Assembly (NCBI RefSeq): GCF_014529535.1
Contig: NW_023503409.1
Location: 5,456,390-5,520,389 of the forward strand
Direction: 5' to 3'
Origin: Bradysia coprophila
Taxonomy: Eukaryota; Arthropoda; Insecta; Diptera; Sciaridae
Length of the DNA: 64,000 bases
Part shown: positions 47,894 through 61,364 of the stretch, piece after piece
Layout: the number at the start of each line of letters is the position of its first letter
How positions within the stretch are numbered: the first letter of the stretch is position 1
The notes under the pieces: model-generated
What the model was told of the DNA's origin: nothing
The model's database searches: none
What the model saw: the letters and a program-made list of their open reading frames with translations, nothing else
Made by a program: the position numbers and the translations under genes

Positions 47894-48284
47894 TAAGAAT
47901 GTAGACGCCCCAAGGGAATTCAAATTTTGCGCCAAATTTTCATTTACTGGATTCAATTACTATATAGATTTGCATAGCAGTCAGATTAATCTCAAGTTTA
48001 TGAATTAAAATTGGAGTTGTCGTAGTGGAAAAACTTCGCAACTGTCGCTTTTGCATTGATAACTATTACATACTCAGTTTAAAGGGAAGAATCTTAATCA
48101 TTAAGTAAATCAAAAGGTAGATGTAACCTTTACCGTAAGTTGAACCGAATATTTGTGAAAAATGCTATGGTTTGAGAATATATCCAAACTTTGATCTATC
48201 TGGTGTGCTAGCTTTCTAGAAACCGCGAACGTTTCAGAATGGCTCATTTAACCCCAGAAATATAAGTCTCGCTGTAGGATCGTT

Positions 48285-48475
48285 AAGTCTGTTGCTTCTA
48301 TTGTTTAACGTATCACCGATAATTGTTTGATACAGAATCTTTTACTTCATTTTTTTACCTTGATACAAAATCTTGTACTTCATTCGTTTCGAGGTTTACT
48401 TTTACTGTAAAAGACTACATTTATTCAAGGTAGTCGCTTCTTTTTGTCATTGCTGTCAGTAACATCAGTTTCGGT
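48285..48475 (+). repeat. TATA-bearing dispersed repeat, copy G
   Basis: GTTGCTTCTATTGTTTAACG, GAATCTTTTACTTCATTTTT, AATCTTGTACTTCATTCGTT, then TTTTTGTCATTGCTGTCAGT and AACATCAG. The TATA motif is degraded. Confidence 0.5.
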
Positions 48476-50466
48476 GTCACTAAAGTAATTGAAATGAATT
48501 TCTGGTCTGTAGTTCCAAGGAATCAAGTTTTAAAGTAATGTGAAATAAGGCACAAGGTATTGCTACTACAATTGCTAAAAAAGAATTTCGACAAATATTT
48601 TCTTTTCTCTCATTAAAAGATCCCAGCAGTTCATCCACTAGTTAAATCATCAATTGTAACTCGCCCCTTCGGACTCAAAGAAATCCCCTGTGTTTCCCTT
48701 AATCGTGACGAGATTGTATAAAATCAAAATCCATATAAAGCCTTGGTGTGTGTGGACTATCAGGCGTTAGCCAATAAATACCAGATAGGTCAAATATTCC
48801 AAATGTTATGAATATTTAATTAATTCTAACACTGGATATATCCACCTCTTCCATAGTCATCGCGTACTTTTGTTTAGCAACGAGCAAACAATTCAACAAA
48901 GATCAAATTAACATAATAATCTATGTTGTGTAGTTTAGCTTGATTACTTTTTATTTATACCAATCATAACTAGTTTTATGTGGTGAGTGCCACTTGAGCA
49001 CATTAGTATTCGTAACATTTAAAAGAATGATACCGATGTATATCTGTACACCTTCATGAACTTTGTGCGATCTCGACTGTAATAACCAAAGTTTAAATTG
49101 AACCATTTAACTGTGTTGTTGATTGCAAATTTAACAATATAATAAGTCAGATGGCAATAAATTAGTTGTTTTTCGTGTCTTCATAACTTTATTAATGCAA
49201 CGGTAAATCTTTGGAAAACGCGTTTTCCGAGTCTAAAATTTAAATAATTAAATCTGTGGTGGCTTTCAACATAAGCAAAGCATACATTTTATAGAGGGTA
49301 AAAAACAAGTAATTCGAGCAAAAACTGGCACGCTAAAATGTTTATTTTAAAATGCCATGTCTCCCATTTACCAAAATTTTCATTTTTAGTGAGTATGCCA
49401 TTTGAATTTGTCCAGACTACAGACATAAATAGTAAACATTGTTGAAGATGTTGTAAAATGATTTGTATTTCCTTTTGCTCATGTGATGTGTACGCTTAAT
49501 GAAATGTTTCCGTGAATAAAATCTTTCCTATTTACCAATTTACTTCAGAATAAAGTGTAGTTAATACACGATGCCATACTGTTTCAAACTATATACCGAC
49601 TGTTGTACGGTCAGTGTTGTTACATTTAGTTTCAATTAATGTTTGCGTGTTAATTTTTTATACACCAATTAAGCACAGCTTTGTAATAAAAAAAAATATT
49701 TTTTTTTAAAGGAAAACTTATACCACTTGACCGCAATCTCCTCAATATAATATGATTATAATCTTACAGAAAACAGATGCACGGCAAGAATTTTCTTTTT
49801 CGAATTTCAAGATATTTCGGTATATACACGACCAGTAGCATATTATACATAAGTAAAAAAAATGTATCCTCAAAGCGTTGGCATTATTGTTTATCAATAA
49901 TAATATTCTGCTTCATATCGTTTTGGAGCCTTCGTATACAATGAATATTTTTAGAAAAATTCTTCTAGCATTAATGTGGTGTGGACACGGTCCTCATACA
50001 TTTCAGCATAAAGATATTAACGAGTTTGTAAAAGTCAACCGTCATTATAATAGAAAATTATCTATCAACGCAAGGAAAATATTTCGTTGTTGCGTGAAAT
50101 TCGTCAGCATTTCTTTATTTATTTATTTTCTTCGGCTGATATTGAATCACATTTTTTTTCGTGACGCATGTGTGTAGGTAGCTCTATAGGTGTAGTTTTA
50201 ATACGATCCACAAGTCGGATATTTTTTTTTTGATGATGATATGTCTTGTGCTTATCAATTTCGTCTTTATTACGTCGATTTTCTCAGCATTTTCGACCAT
50301 AAAATAATATACCGACAATTACTATGTTGTACTATTGTACTGCAGTATACCTGCTGTTATCTGAATACACAACGGCTGACACAGAAATACTTAATGAAAT
50401 ATAAATAATGAAAATACGTGACTCGGTGGTTCGTTTAGTGCTTAAGTTTAATTCACTACATCTGAA

Positions 50467-50633
50467 TCACATCACCAATATACTTATCGAATCTAGTACT
50501 TCTATTGATCTAAGTATACATAGTTGCGACATAATTATGCAAAATCTTTTACTTCTCCTGCTAAAACTAACATTTCACTATATTAGACGATATGAGCCAG
50601 TGCGCAATGTTTTTTTCGACACTGTTGTTAGCA
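50467..50633 (+). repeat. TATA-bearing dispersed repeat, copy H
   Basis: CACATCACCAATATACTTAT, CGAATCTAGTACTTCTATTG, AAAATCTTTTACTTCTCCTG, then ACTATATTAGACGATATGAG and CGACACTGTTGTTAGCAA. Confidence 0.55.
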
Positions 50634-53600
50634 AATAAAATTGCAGTTTGAACTGGATTGGATGGATTATTATGTGTTTAATGCCCATTTAACCGGAAAA
50701 CTACTAATAATACTACGTATTCATTAGTAATATGACGGAACATGTACTTACCGTACAAAGAAGAACCCTTAAATCCTTCTCAGTGACATGAAAAGATTAA
50801 TCGTTGTTTATCTCTGGAAAGCTTTCCTAAACGGCATACCATAAATCAGCTTTCAAAAGTTAGAAAAGCCGAGCATGCAATTCAACTTCTTATCTTTTTA
50901 ACTTAAAAGTTTTATTTCTTATTGACATCCCTTCCGAAATTGCTACATTTTAAATGTTAAAATTACTTACCATTGTCATTTCATGTTAAAATATCAACAA
51001 AGTAAAAATGATCATAAATTAGGTACATTGCAATTAACTTTGAATTACTAAGTCACAACATGTTGCTGTGCTGGTTTGAAAACCATTATATTTGACTAAT
51101 GAATGTGATTATTAACACATTTGTTTTATGCGCTATTATGACATTCCGTCCATATCGTCATGCCAGATTTGCAATTATTGCAGTGCTGTGCATTTTGTTT
51201 TTATTTTATTTTTATTTTTTGTCTGAACAAATTGAAAATTCAAATATTCAGTACAACACACAGAGGACAATCGGTATATGCATATGTAAGTATTCGAAGA
51301 CATTTGTACGCTCCAACCATTGAGTTCGAGACATCTTTTTTTTACATATCGACTTGCCGTATGGCTATTTATATCTGACGATCGAGAAGAGAATCACCAA
51401 GCTAACATGAAATGTGTTTGTTATAAATTTAGAAAATTTTCCTTTTCTCAGCGTTCTTCTTCTTCTTCTACTTTTTCTTCTTTTTTCATTAATTTTTATT
51501 TACTACTATGGTTAACTTAAAAAACAATTAATTTTATTGTTGTATTGTTTAACACATTCATTTCTATTTTATATACAAAATTCAAACTATTTTTGGCAAA
51601 CAATTACCAACTTGTCTAAATTCTAAATTCAATTCATTTTCCTACTCATCATCACATGCATAAAATTGAAAGAATTTTTTTTACGTATTTGCTTGTTTCA
51701 TTCTTATTTAAATTAAGAAAAAAAAGGAGAAAAAAATCTTCAGTCCGAAGTCGTTTTTTTTTTCTTCTTTCTTTCGTTATTTCGATCGTGTGTATCTCTT
51801 AAATACTAATACCACATAATACAAACCATTTGAATGTCACGATGTACATTTATATCATTTAAAATATTCATTCTAGACAAGTGAACGATTTTAACATTTT
51901 CTTACTCGCTTTGGTGTTTATCGCATGTGTTGAACGAATACACCAGATATATGATGTATATGAATGTCCGATTTAATGAATTTCACAGAGCTTTTTTTTT
52001 TAAAGCAGAAGCAGTAATATAATTGTACGTATCATGTGATTGTTTTGTGCTTTTGCGCATAATACTATATATAATATGAAAGATATCAATGTGTAGTTTA
52101 AAATACAGCAAACCAACACTAGTCAGATTACCTATACGACTGAAATTGTAGTTGATAGGTTCTGAAAACTTTATAAAAATGATTAACTTTTTTTGTACTC
52201 AGCATCGAAAAGGTACTGGCAACAACGTGACCATTGAATATGAGATTTAAAGTATAATTTTCATACGTATGAATATGATTGAAACAAGGTACCAGTTGTG
52301 ATTGATATGAATTTTTTTGAATTAGATTTCTATTAAGAGCATTGATTCGTTGAGCTTAGACGCAAACATTGTACTGGTGACTTAAGCAAAGCAGATAAGG
52401 AACTATCGCAAATAATACCATACTGCGTCTTTTAGTCATTGGAAGTAGCATAACTCACGGCGAATTTATTTTATAAAATATCAGCTGTTCACCTTCTTAA
52501 AGCCCTCTAGCCACTCAAGTCCAGATTGAGGTTTACTTCAATTTATCGCTCTTTTCGTAGCTTCTCGTACTGAACAGCATACAAATTATGATTGTATTTT
52601 ATTTTGACGTTATTATAAATGCTAGTTTGTACAGCATTCATAAAAGGTTTCATTTTCGTTGTCAATTAATATGTAGCTAAATATTTTATACAAAAAACAA
52701 CATAATTGATGTGTGATGTGTATTTCAAACTCAACATTTTTATTATCAAAATATTATTGGCGCAGTAAATTTAACTATTTTTTTTTTAATTGAAAATAAA
52801 CTCAACACTCGCTCAAACATACACATGTACGTGCATACCAATATAATTAGTTCAACGTCATAAATTTGTAAGTCGACGAATCATGCGCAATAGCACGAGT
52901 TAGATTTTCCTAATTAAAATTTTGTACGAAACTCAGTTGTATGCGTTTCAAACCAGCGTTATGTGTGGATGTGTGGCAATAGAAAAAAAAACCGTCGTCT
53001 AGTACCGAACTCATAAAGATCATATGATTTGTTATTATTTTTGGAAAATATGGCTTTTGGTGAGAATGATGTTTTATTTTTCAATGTTTTTGATTTGATT
53101 GTCTAATTTTGACCATAGTGATGGTTAACATTTACCTCTGTAATAATATAATGACAAAAGGGGTTCTAATTGTTTGTTCCATTATTTTCGAAGAGTCACA
53201 CGACCTCACTGAAACATGACATACTCTAAAGTCTGAAATTAGTCTTTTAGTATGGTGACTAAACAGAAATTTGTCTGTAAAGCGTGTTAGTAAGATTTCT
53301 TTGGGCTACCGTTTAAGTAAATAAACTAACAATTAATTAAAAAAAAGAAAAGAAAATCTTCGATTCGTTAACCGAGATTTCAGTCGTAAGATATAATACA
53401 AGGCAAAATACACGTAGCTCAGCATCTAATCTCTAATTAGCTGATTCATGCATATATAATATGACGTAGATGTCGAAAATCAATCAATCTATAATGCCTG
53501 CATGACAAAAAAAAAATCGTTACGTTGCCAAGCCAGAATAACGACAAACATACGTCGCATCTCAATTTGGTTGCAAATAAAAAAGTTCAAATTGAAAAGA

Positions 53601-54484
53601 AATAAATTGGACGAAGCTGATGTTGGTGTGTGCTCTTCACAAACGAAATACATTTTTTTTTTTAGCAAAATCAACAAAAATTGTGTTCTATAGCAAATAG
53701 TAAAGTTCATAATATAGCAGTCAGTCATGTAAATTTAATTATAATGGTTATACTAAATCCATCGTCACGAATAATAATGCAGCCAAAGTGGATTACAGAA
53801 ATGTGATGCAAGATATGTATACTCACATGTATGAAAAATCGATGTATAATGGGTTCGAAGATGGTTTGTGAATGTTGGTCAGTTATTTTTTTCTATGTCT
53901 ATTTTGTACTCGTTATTTTAACATATACATAACAAGAAACGATCATAATTTCTTCAACATTAACAACGATTGGAAATGGAAAAATTGACCATGCTCATGT
54001 CGTTTCCGATCGGATAATTTAAGGAGAGTTTCACCAATTATTTTCTAGTGAAACACCTTCAGCCTTCTACCTCTTTCCTTCAAAATCAGTTAGTGTACAT
54101 CATACAATACGTGTCACACGACTAAAAAAAAGTTACTGTTGCTCAGCCTCGACAGGTATTTCCATTGCACAGATTTTCCTTCTTCTCAATCAAATAATAT
54201 TTTTCCAGACAATTTACTTTTCTCTAAATGATAATGAATGAATGAATGGCGCTACTATTCTCTAGCCGACATTATTCAAATACAAAATAATTAAATGTAA
54301 AAAAAGATAACATCAAAGGCAATAAAAGCACTTTCTCCAGCAAGCTAGCGGAGGAACAAAAATGTATCACAAAGATATCACAAAAAAGCCAAGGGTGGCA
54401 CCGTCTAAATATAAAAGAAGCCGTGAACCATTCAAAATCAAAACAAAATAAAACAAAAACAAAATCCCGAAACGATCATCAATA

Positions 54485-55209
54485 CTAGCAGGTAGCAAAA
54501 GTGCCAAACGCCGAATCGTCAAGTTCCGTGACAATGCGGCGAAATTCTCGCGAAGGTAGAGTCGGGTCTACGTGAATCGCTGCCAAGTTGAACAAACGAC
54601 AGGCAAAGTTGAACGGCGAATAAGTCAGGTATTCTCGACTGTGATCATAAATTCGAATCAATCCATCATTCAAGGTAATTCTGTCACAAAGGGCTTGGGA
54701 GTTGACTCTTCCGGTTAACACATCATGTACAAAGAATACTGCTGCGTTGGCCCGCCGTCTTACCAGTGACTGTAAGTTTAATTCGGTGCACATGGACGGA
54801 TACGGTAACTTTCGTTGCTTGAGTCGATATGACGATCGTGGTTCGCATACAGTACAAACTGTCGTTGGACACTTTCAAGTGTCTGAACATGGGTATTATG
54901 GTAAGATGACCAGATCGGGGATGCAAATTCTAGATGAGAGCGGACAACCGAATTGTATAGCATCTTAGCTGTGTCCACATTAAACCGACCATAACACTGG
55001 CGCTTGATAAATGACAACATGGAGTGTCCTTTATTCGATGAGAGCTCGAAATGCATGTTGAACGTAAAGTTGTTCTTGTACGTTAGACCCAGATCTTTAA
55101 TGTTGTTTACCCGTTTAATCGGCTTGCCATTTATGTGATAAAAAGTAACTATAGCCGGTAACTTCAACTTGTATGTATTTTCGACATCAGCTCGGTAAAG
55201 TATTATTTC
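54485..55209 (-). pseudogene. 5'-truncated LINE reverse-transcriptase fragment with one frameshift
   Basis: The minus strand from 55209 downward encodes the region after the polymerase palm of a jockey-like reverse transcriptase: INGKPIKRVNNIKDLGLTY, then SFIKRQCYGRF, VVRSHLEFASPIWSSYH, and LESVQRQFV. The frame ends at 54778. The next part (LQSLVRRRANAAVFFVHDVL onwards) continues in another frame from about 54793 to the stop at 54485. One indel near 54780-54795 therefore breaks the protein. The catalytic part is missing. It is better preserved than the fragment at 4.5-5.3 kb and belongs to a different subfamily. Confidence 0.85.
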
Positions 55210-58200
55210 TTACTTATGCGAAAGGGACTTTTTTCTAGCTTCTGGCCAATGCTAATGCAATCGCTAAAAAACAGCTCCATCGCTTGTGATAAGAGAACTG
55301 CTATTGCTACAGTAGCTCGTTGTTCTCTCCAGTCCTATGGATAGACAAAATTATAAAACTCACAAAATTACAAATTAGAATATTCAGCGGAACATGATAA
55401 GGTTAGAACAAAACAGTTTTGATATAGTTTTTCCTATTGACGTTCCCTTAGTCATTCAACGTATCAATGACGCAAAAGTAAATTCCGTGAAGCTTTTACG
55501 CCATTTATAGACATTTAAAAACCGTATTTTACTCTTGATTAAAACAAAAAAAAAAAGCAATTGTAAATAGCACCGACGATATTCGATTATCAAATGAACA
55601 TTTTATCATGGATTGACTTTTTCTGTGATTAAAACCAAATAGCGATAAGACATTTTCTTGGTATTAAGTATTTGGTTTTGGTAAACCGATTATTTCTTTC
55701 GGATTTAACTGCATGTTAGTATTTTAACTTGAAAAACGAGTGCATCACACACCAGTTCATATATTCAGATATTATATCCGTTCATATCGTTTGGATCGCT
55801 CAGATCGAATATAAATCTAATCACGTTAAAATTTCACGTGTTTTTAATATATTACACCTCATGTATGAACATGTTTAATTGGACAGGAACATTAGAATCA
55901 CATTGTCAGACAGCACATACACACGAGCGAAATACATTATACACACTGATTGATATAATATGATTCAATAACATATGAAAGCGCCAGGTGTGCTTAATAT
56001 GATTATACGAGCTTTATTATAAGAAAGCTCTCGAGTTGTGTCGAGAAAAAGGTGGTGGTACTTTTACGCGCAAATATCAGCTTAGCTAACTCAATTAACA
56101 GGATATATCTACGATCTGTTAGTGTACAGTGGTGCAATAAGGAATGAACCAAATTATTTAGAGTTCTTGGCAAGAGATAAAGTAACTGTTGCCGAATGCT
56201 AAGGAAAACGTACACCATAAATAATATTGAAAACTTGATAACTATTTTAAGCTAAATTTACCGTATTGTACAAAGTAAATGTAGCGCAAAAAATTCGCTA
56301 GGATGGGGCACTTTACACTTGTAATAATTGAATACATTCGTTTCACATGCGCACACAATGTGTTGTATTTATTTTCGTTAATAAAAAATATGGTTATTTG
56401 AATAAAACCGAGGAGAAAAGGCATATGTCGTGAATATAATTGCGAGTATGGTTGAGCGAAAAAATGTTGATAACATGCCAGACATAAAACTAAATGAAGT
56501 AGCTATAATTCTTAAGAATAAAATTTTCGGTTTTTATGATTTCATTCAAATGCAAACTGGTAATGCATATTATAAAAGTCATTCATTTATTTATCACCGT
56601 GTTGGTGGGAGCAACAAAAAAAAATTGTTTCAAAATTAGGTTCAATTTATTGCATTTCTAAAAATTACCGGGCAATTATTTAGTTGGACTCTCTATATTT
56701 ACGACAGTTTTCTGGATTTAAAAATAACTTAGTTATTGCCGAAAAGTAAAAAAAAAAATCCGGCACTAATTACTCTGTCTCATTTTTGGTGTGTAGAGTT
56801 TTGTTTCCGCTGGTACATTTGGAATCTTAAAAATTCTATGTTTAATGAACACGTACTGCTATACTTTATTAAACAAACATTAATCTAAATAAATATGTTA
56901 GACAGCTAGACGAAGACGTTTTTTGTTGTACTAAATTAACTGGACATAGTGTCATCAATCTAATTATTCTAAATTACGTTATCCGTCGGGTCAATCGCAT
57001 TTAAACTGACTGGCTGTATGTATCACATGCGGAAGTGTATAGAAAGTCTTCTTTTCTAGAATGTATTGAATTCCAAACAAAAATCATTCGACTTTTCTGA
57101 ATAGCAAGTTAATCAAGAAATTTCAAACAAACAAATTTACAAGAACACTTAAAAAACCATTCAGACAAAATAAGTCAAAGTTCACCTTTGAAGATTACAA
57201 AAAAAATAGCATTAGGTTAGTAACATAACTCTGGAGGCGATATGATACTCTTTCTTACTATATTACACCGATAACTGAACTGGCGATAAGATTTTCTTTT
57301 TTTTAATTTCTTGCTGACTTAACATTTTCAAATGAACTCTTGGTTTTATATTACGATTGCCTTTGCATATAGACGCATATGAAATTACTGTTGAAAAAAA
57401 AGGAGCTGATAATGAGTTGATTCTCATTTTCAAGGTTGAGTTAGATGTAACAATATTTTTTTGAGCAACTTAAATATTATGAAATAAGAAGAAAGAAAAA
57501 CAAGATCAACTAGTTTGAGAAAGAATGAATTTCATTCATTGGGGAATGGTGCGCAATTTTTTCTTGCTGTTCTTTTTAAGTGAATAGACTTATAAAAAAC
57601 GAATTCTTAAGACTCATTTAATAGATGTAGAAAACGTCATTCTACAAATTGTAATAGGAGATTATATGTCCATGCGATAGACATTAATAAGTCAGTTTTG
57701 CAGATTGAAACTGATTGATGCGATCTGTTCACATTTTATAGTTACTGCATTAAGAGCTTTAACGCTCACCGCAAACTTAAAAAATAACATTACAAGACAT
57801 ACCACGCAACCACACACGTTGAGTTAGCGACGACATTATATTCAAATTAATTTGCATTATTATTTAGATCTAAACCTAAATTTAAACCACATGAATAGAA
57901 TTTTACTACTGCTTCCACAAAACTTACAAATGAGAAAGGTGGAGTTACACATTTATAATAGCGTTTTTGTGTGTTCGAATTGAAACAAACGTTGTCTTTT
58001 AATACCTATTCGGTACATTTGAATAATAATAAAGAGTTCAGTCGATGGCACACAGACGTACAACCGGCAAAATGTGTGACTTTATTCGAGACATACCGGT
58101 GGGACACGTGATAAACATTTTCTTTTAAATCGAATTTCTTCACTTTTCCACACAAGATTTGCGTTTCCGTCTCTTCAACACACAAATAAACACATTTATT

Positions 58201-59459
58201 CACGTGGTCTCGTTATCAACCGTTATATTCGTTACCGAAATTTTTTTATTTCTTGCATTTAATTAGCGAAATCTCTATTTCTACAAAACACTTTTGGAAA
58301 TAGGTTGAAGCATGCTTTCTGATAAAAATAATCTCAACGAAAAAGAGAGAGAAAAAAAATTGTTATTCATTCAAATATATAATAGACCATGCAAATATAA
58401 ACCTGTGATTCTATAGATACTTTTACATTTTAACATGGTTTGCCACGTGCTCGGACATATTGTACGACTGGTAAACATGGATAAACTTATTTATCCGCGT
58501 GACTGGAACTCCACCCTCAAAAGCATACCGTTTCACCTTATACCGTATGCGTTACAAATATATTTTCTATATCAGTATCATTCTGTACTCTATTGAATTA
58601 AGTTTGCTAATAGAAAAAAGAGGAGAATTTATCTAAAATCTTGATAATTGAAGAAGAAAATCTTTCTTTTTTTTGATCAAATTTATATTTTTAAAAAAAG
58701 AATTGGATTGCACCAACGGGAAATAATAATAACTCTCGCGATAAATTTTTATAAAAATAAAAAAGAAAATTGCCAAAAGTTTAAGTTTCTTGTCAACATA
58801 TTATACATAAATTTTACATAAAAATAATTACAATAAAATAAATCACAACATCAAGTGTCATCCTGATAAAATAAATCAATTCTTGTTTTCCTAATTGTTT
58901 TCATAAAATAAAATTAAAAAAATTCAAAATAAATCCAAAGTCCAAGTGGTTAGCAAAAATAACGAACATAATTAAATAAAAATATTGAAAAATTTTTGAT
59001 TTTGATACATGAATTAGACTTTTCTTTTGAAGTTTTTCTTTTCTTTTTTCAATGAAATGTTGAATGATCTGCGAAACGAAACGGTTCTTTCAGTTGAACT
59101 AGTGTTATTCATACAATTCTTATTAAAAAGAAAAAGACCCGCAGTTGTGAAGATTTGATTTTTTGATTAATAGTTTTCTACGACTACCTGGTAGCCAAGA
59201 AATTCTTGTTCCAATTTGATGATATTGAGGGTTGAGAATTTTTTGCTGGAGATAATTTGAATGTGTAGAAACTGAATATCGTTGTTAGTCGGAGTGTATG
59301 ACAATTGAAGGTCAGCTCCTTGTGTGGTAAATTACCTGGTTGGGCTAGATTACGAAGGCATGACGAGTGAAACCCTCCGGCGTCGAAGTCGGAGGGGTGG
59401 GAATCGTTTGCTAGGTCAAATAGACAGTTTAAAAAATCATTTAATTTTTTGCAGACGTC

Positions 59460-59636
59460 TTTTCCATATAATCATCGAATCTACTACTTCTTTTGTTCAA
59501 TATATTGCCTAGTGTTTGTTGCAAAATCTATTACTTCATTAATCTCAGTTTACGTTTTAGTATATAAGAGAACATCAGCATCTGGATAGATGTTAGGCGT
59601 TTGCATGTTTGTCGTCTTTGTCGATAGCAGGTGGCA
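59460..59636 (+). repeat. TATA-bearing dispersed repeat, copy I
   Basis: GAATCTACTACTTCTTTTGT, AAAATCTATTACTTCATTAA, a perfect TATATAAGAGAAC at 59561-59573, then TTTGTCGTCTTTGTCGATAG. Confidence 0.65.
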
Positions 59637-60898
59637 AACCATTTTTAAATAGGTGCAAGGTGTTCTCGAAATCAATTTTTATTTCTTATTTCTGTTAAGT
59701 ATAGATCGACTTTTATTGGTCGAATATTCTGTACTTCAAATATTCTCGATTCACACGTTTATTGTGGGTGAAGTGATCAAGAAATTTTAAAAAGTCAATT
59801 GAGCTTAGTAAAACAAGTTTCTAAGCGTAAAAAATAAATGATATGCAAAACGTTGGTACGCATTTCGATTTTTTTTTTATATAAACGAAGACTCAGTAGG
59901 AAAGTCTGCATGGCAATAAGTCGAAAATAGTGACGTCAGACCTTTGGGAACCATTATATTTTATTAGTTTTGTCTTAAACTCACCAAATTCCGCAATTTC
60001 AAACATTAAAACGTATTATTCTTTAAATTATTCAATTCGTAATTTTTGCTAACAACTAATTGAAAAAACAAAATTCTTTAAAACGAACCAAGATTTGATG
60101 ATATTCTTGCATAAAAAACTGATGATTTTCTTTTATTGTATCCTCAGAAAAACAGATCGCACCTTTTGTTTCTAAATAACTTTCGTATATTGCTACCTGT
60201 TGATTGCACCGATTGCAGCTGTAAACGCAAATATTTGAATAGTGATTTAATAGGTAATTCGAACGAGATGGTACATTCAAAATACGCTAAAGTTAAATTT
60301 GATTTGCCATTTATTTTCGGAAGTCATCGAAATAGCATTTCCTTAAGCGGAAAAATCGGTAGAGAACAGAGGAAGAGCAACAGATACGGAAAAGAGGTTA
60401 AAACGTTAATCAAACGGAAAATTCGACACTTAATTTTGCTTATGTTATTTCGGAAAGTCCAGATGAAAGAGAATACGATACAAATTGCTGAGTTGTTTTC
60501 TTAAAAATTATGTGATTTTTACACTTCTGTTTAATCGGATTTGTAACTAGGAATCAAGTGAAAACTTTCCGTCAATATTTTTTCATCCGAAGGTTCTTCT
60601 ACTCCAACGCCTACAAATTTCAACCCTCCCAATTCTGACAATAAAAGAAAATCTTTAAATCAAATTTTGCGTGTAATTGTTACGATCGAATGAATTTTAT
60701 TAAAATTTACTAAATCTTCAAGTTGTCAGTTTGTCGCAGACGCAGGTGGTTTTGTTTTTTAAAAAAATGGGAAAGGCCTTTACCGGCAAATACCTTTCAC
60801 CCATCAAGAACAATATCAGTTTCAAACTCATATTACCGATTAATCGATAAAAAGTTAAAAAAAAGAAAAGAAAAAAGAAAGAAATAAACTGCTAAGAA

Positions 60899-61364
60899 AT
60901 GGGAACCGAGCCCAATGGAAATTCGTTCTATATGGAAAATGGCATGGGAATGGAAAATTTTTATTCAGTTCAATCAATGCTAGGAAATGCCAATAATAGT
61001 CACGCCAACAACAACAATAATGGAAACAGCACCAACAACAGCAATAACATGGCTAATGGAAATGTAGTTGTCAATTCCAATGGCAACGGTTCAGGAAATC
61101 GATGGAGTAATCTGCTTGCGCCACGTGACACAAGCGAACAACAACAACAACAGCAGCAGCCAATACACAACACAACGTCAAATATATCTAACAGCTTTGC
61201 ATCACATCAAAGAAATTTCTTGAATTACGGAAACATGGCTTGTTATCAACGGATTTATAATGAAAATAGTTTTAACTTACCGACAAATGCACAAAATTAT
61301 CATCATCAGTACCATAATACGCAACAGCATCAACACCAACAGTCGAAACAGTATTACAATTCAG
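60899..61364 (+). CDS. Asn/Gln/His-rich first coding exon (isoform 2) of the incomplete gene
   Basis: ATG at 60899 is immediately preceded by an in-frame TAA codon, so it is a true initiator if translated. The exon encodes about 155 residues: an acidic Gly/Met/Asn start (MGTEPNGNSFYMENGMGMEN), a run of Asn-rich repeats, a Q7 tract around residue 80, and a Tyr/His/Gln-rich end. Such regions are common in insect transcription factors and RNA-binding proteins. No domain is present, so the product is unknown. The proposed donor TCAG|GTTCGA (61364/61365) is weak. It is favoured because it gives phase 1, the same as the exon at 46615-46714. CA|GTATTA at about 61351 is an alternative. The open frame runs only to 61384. 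Confidence 0.55.

Larger units (their letters stand above)
46715..60898 (+). other. Long intron or upstream region of the incomplete gene
   Basis: About 14 kb of AT-rich DNA. It contains the PIF-like MITE at 47671, the LINE fragment at 54485-55209 and repeat copies G, H and I. The long TTC-rich and AT-rich tracts (for example 51460-51490) are simple sequence. No additional exon can be supported. Confidence 0.55.

Noticed and set aside
60136..60504. 122-codon plus-strand open frame upstream of the 60899 exon
   Set aside because: Lys/Arg/Ile-rich composition typical of AT-rich DNA; separated by stops from the exon and with no domain.
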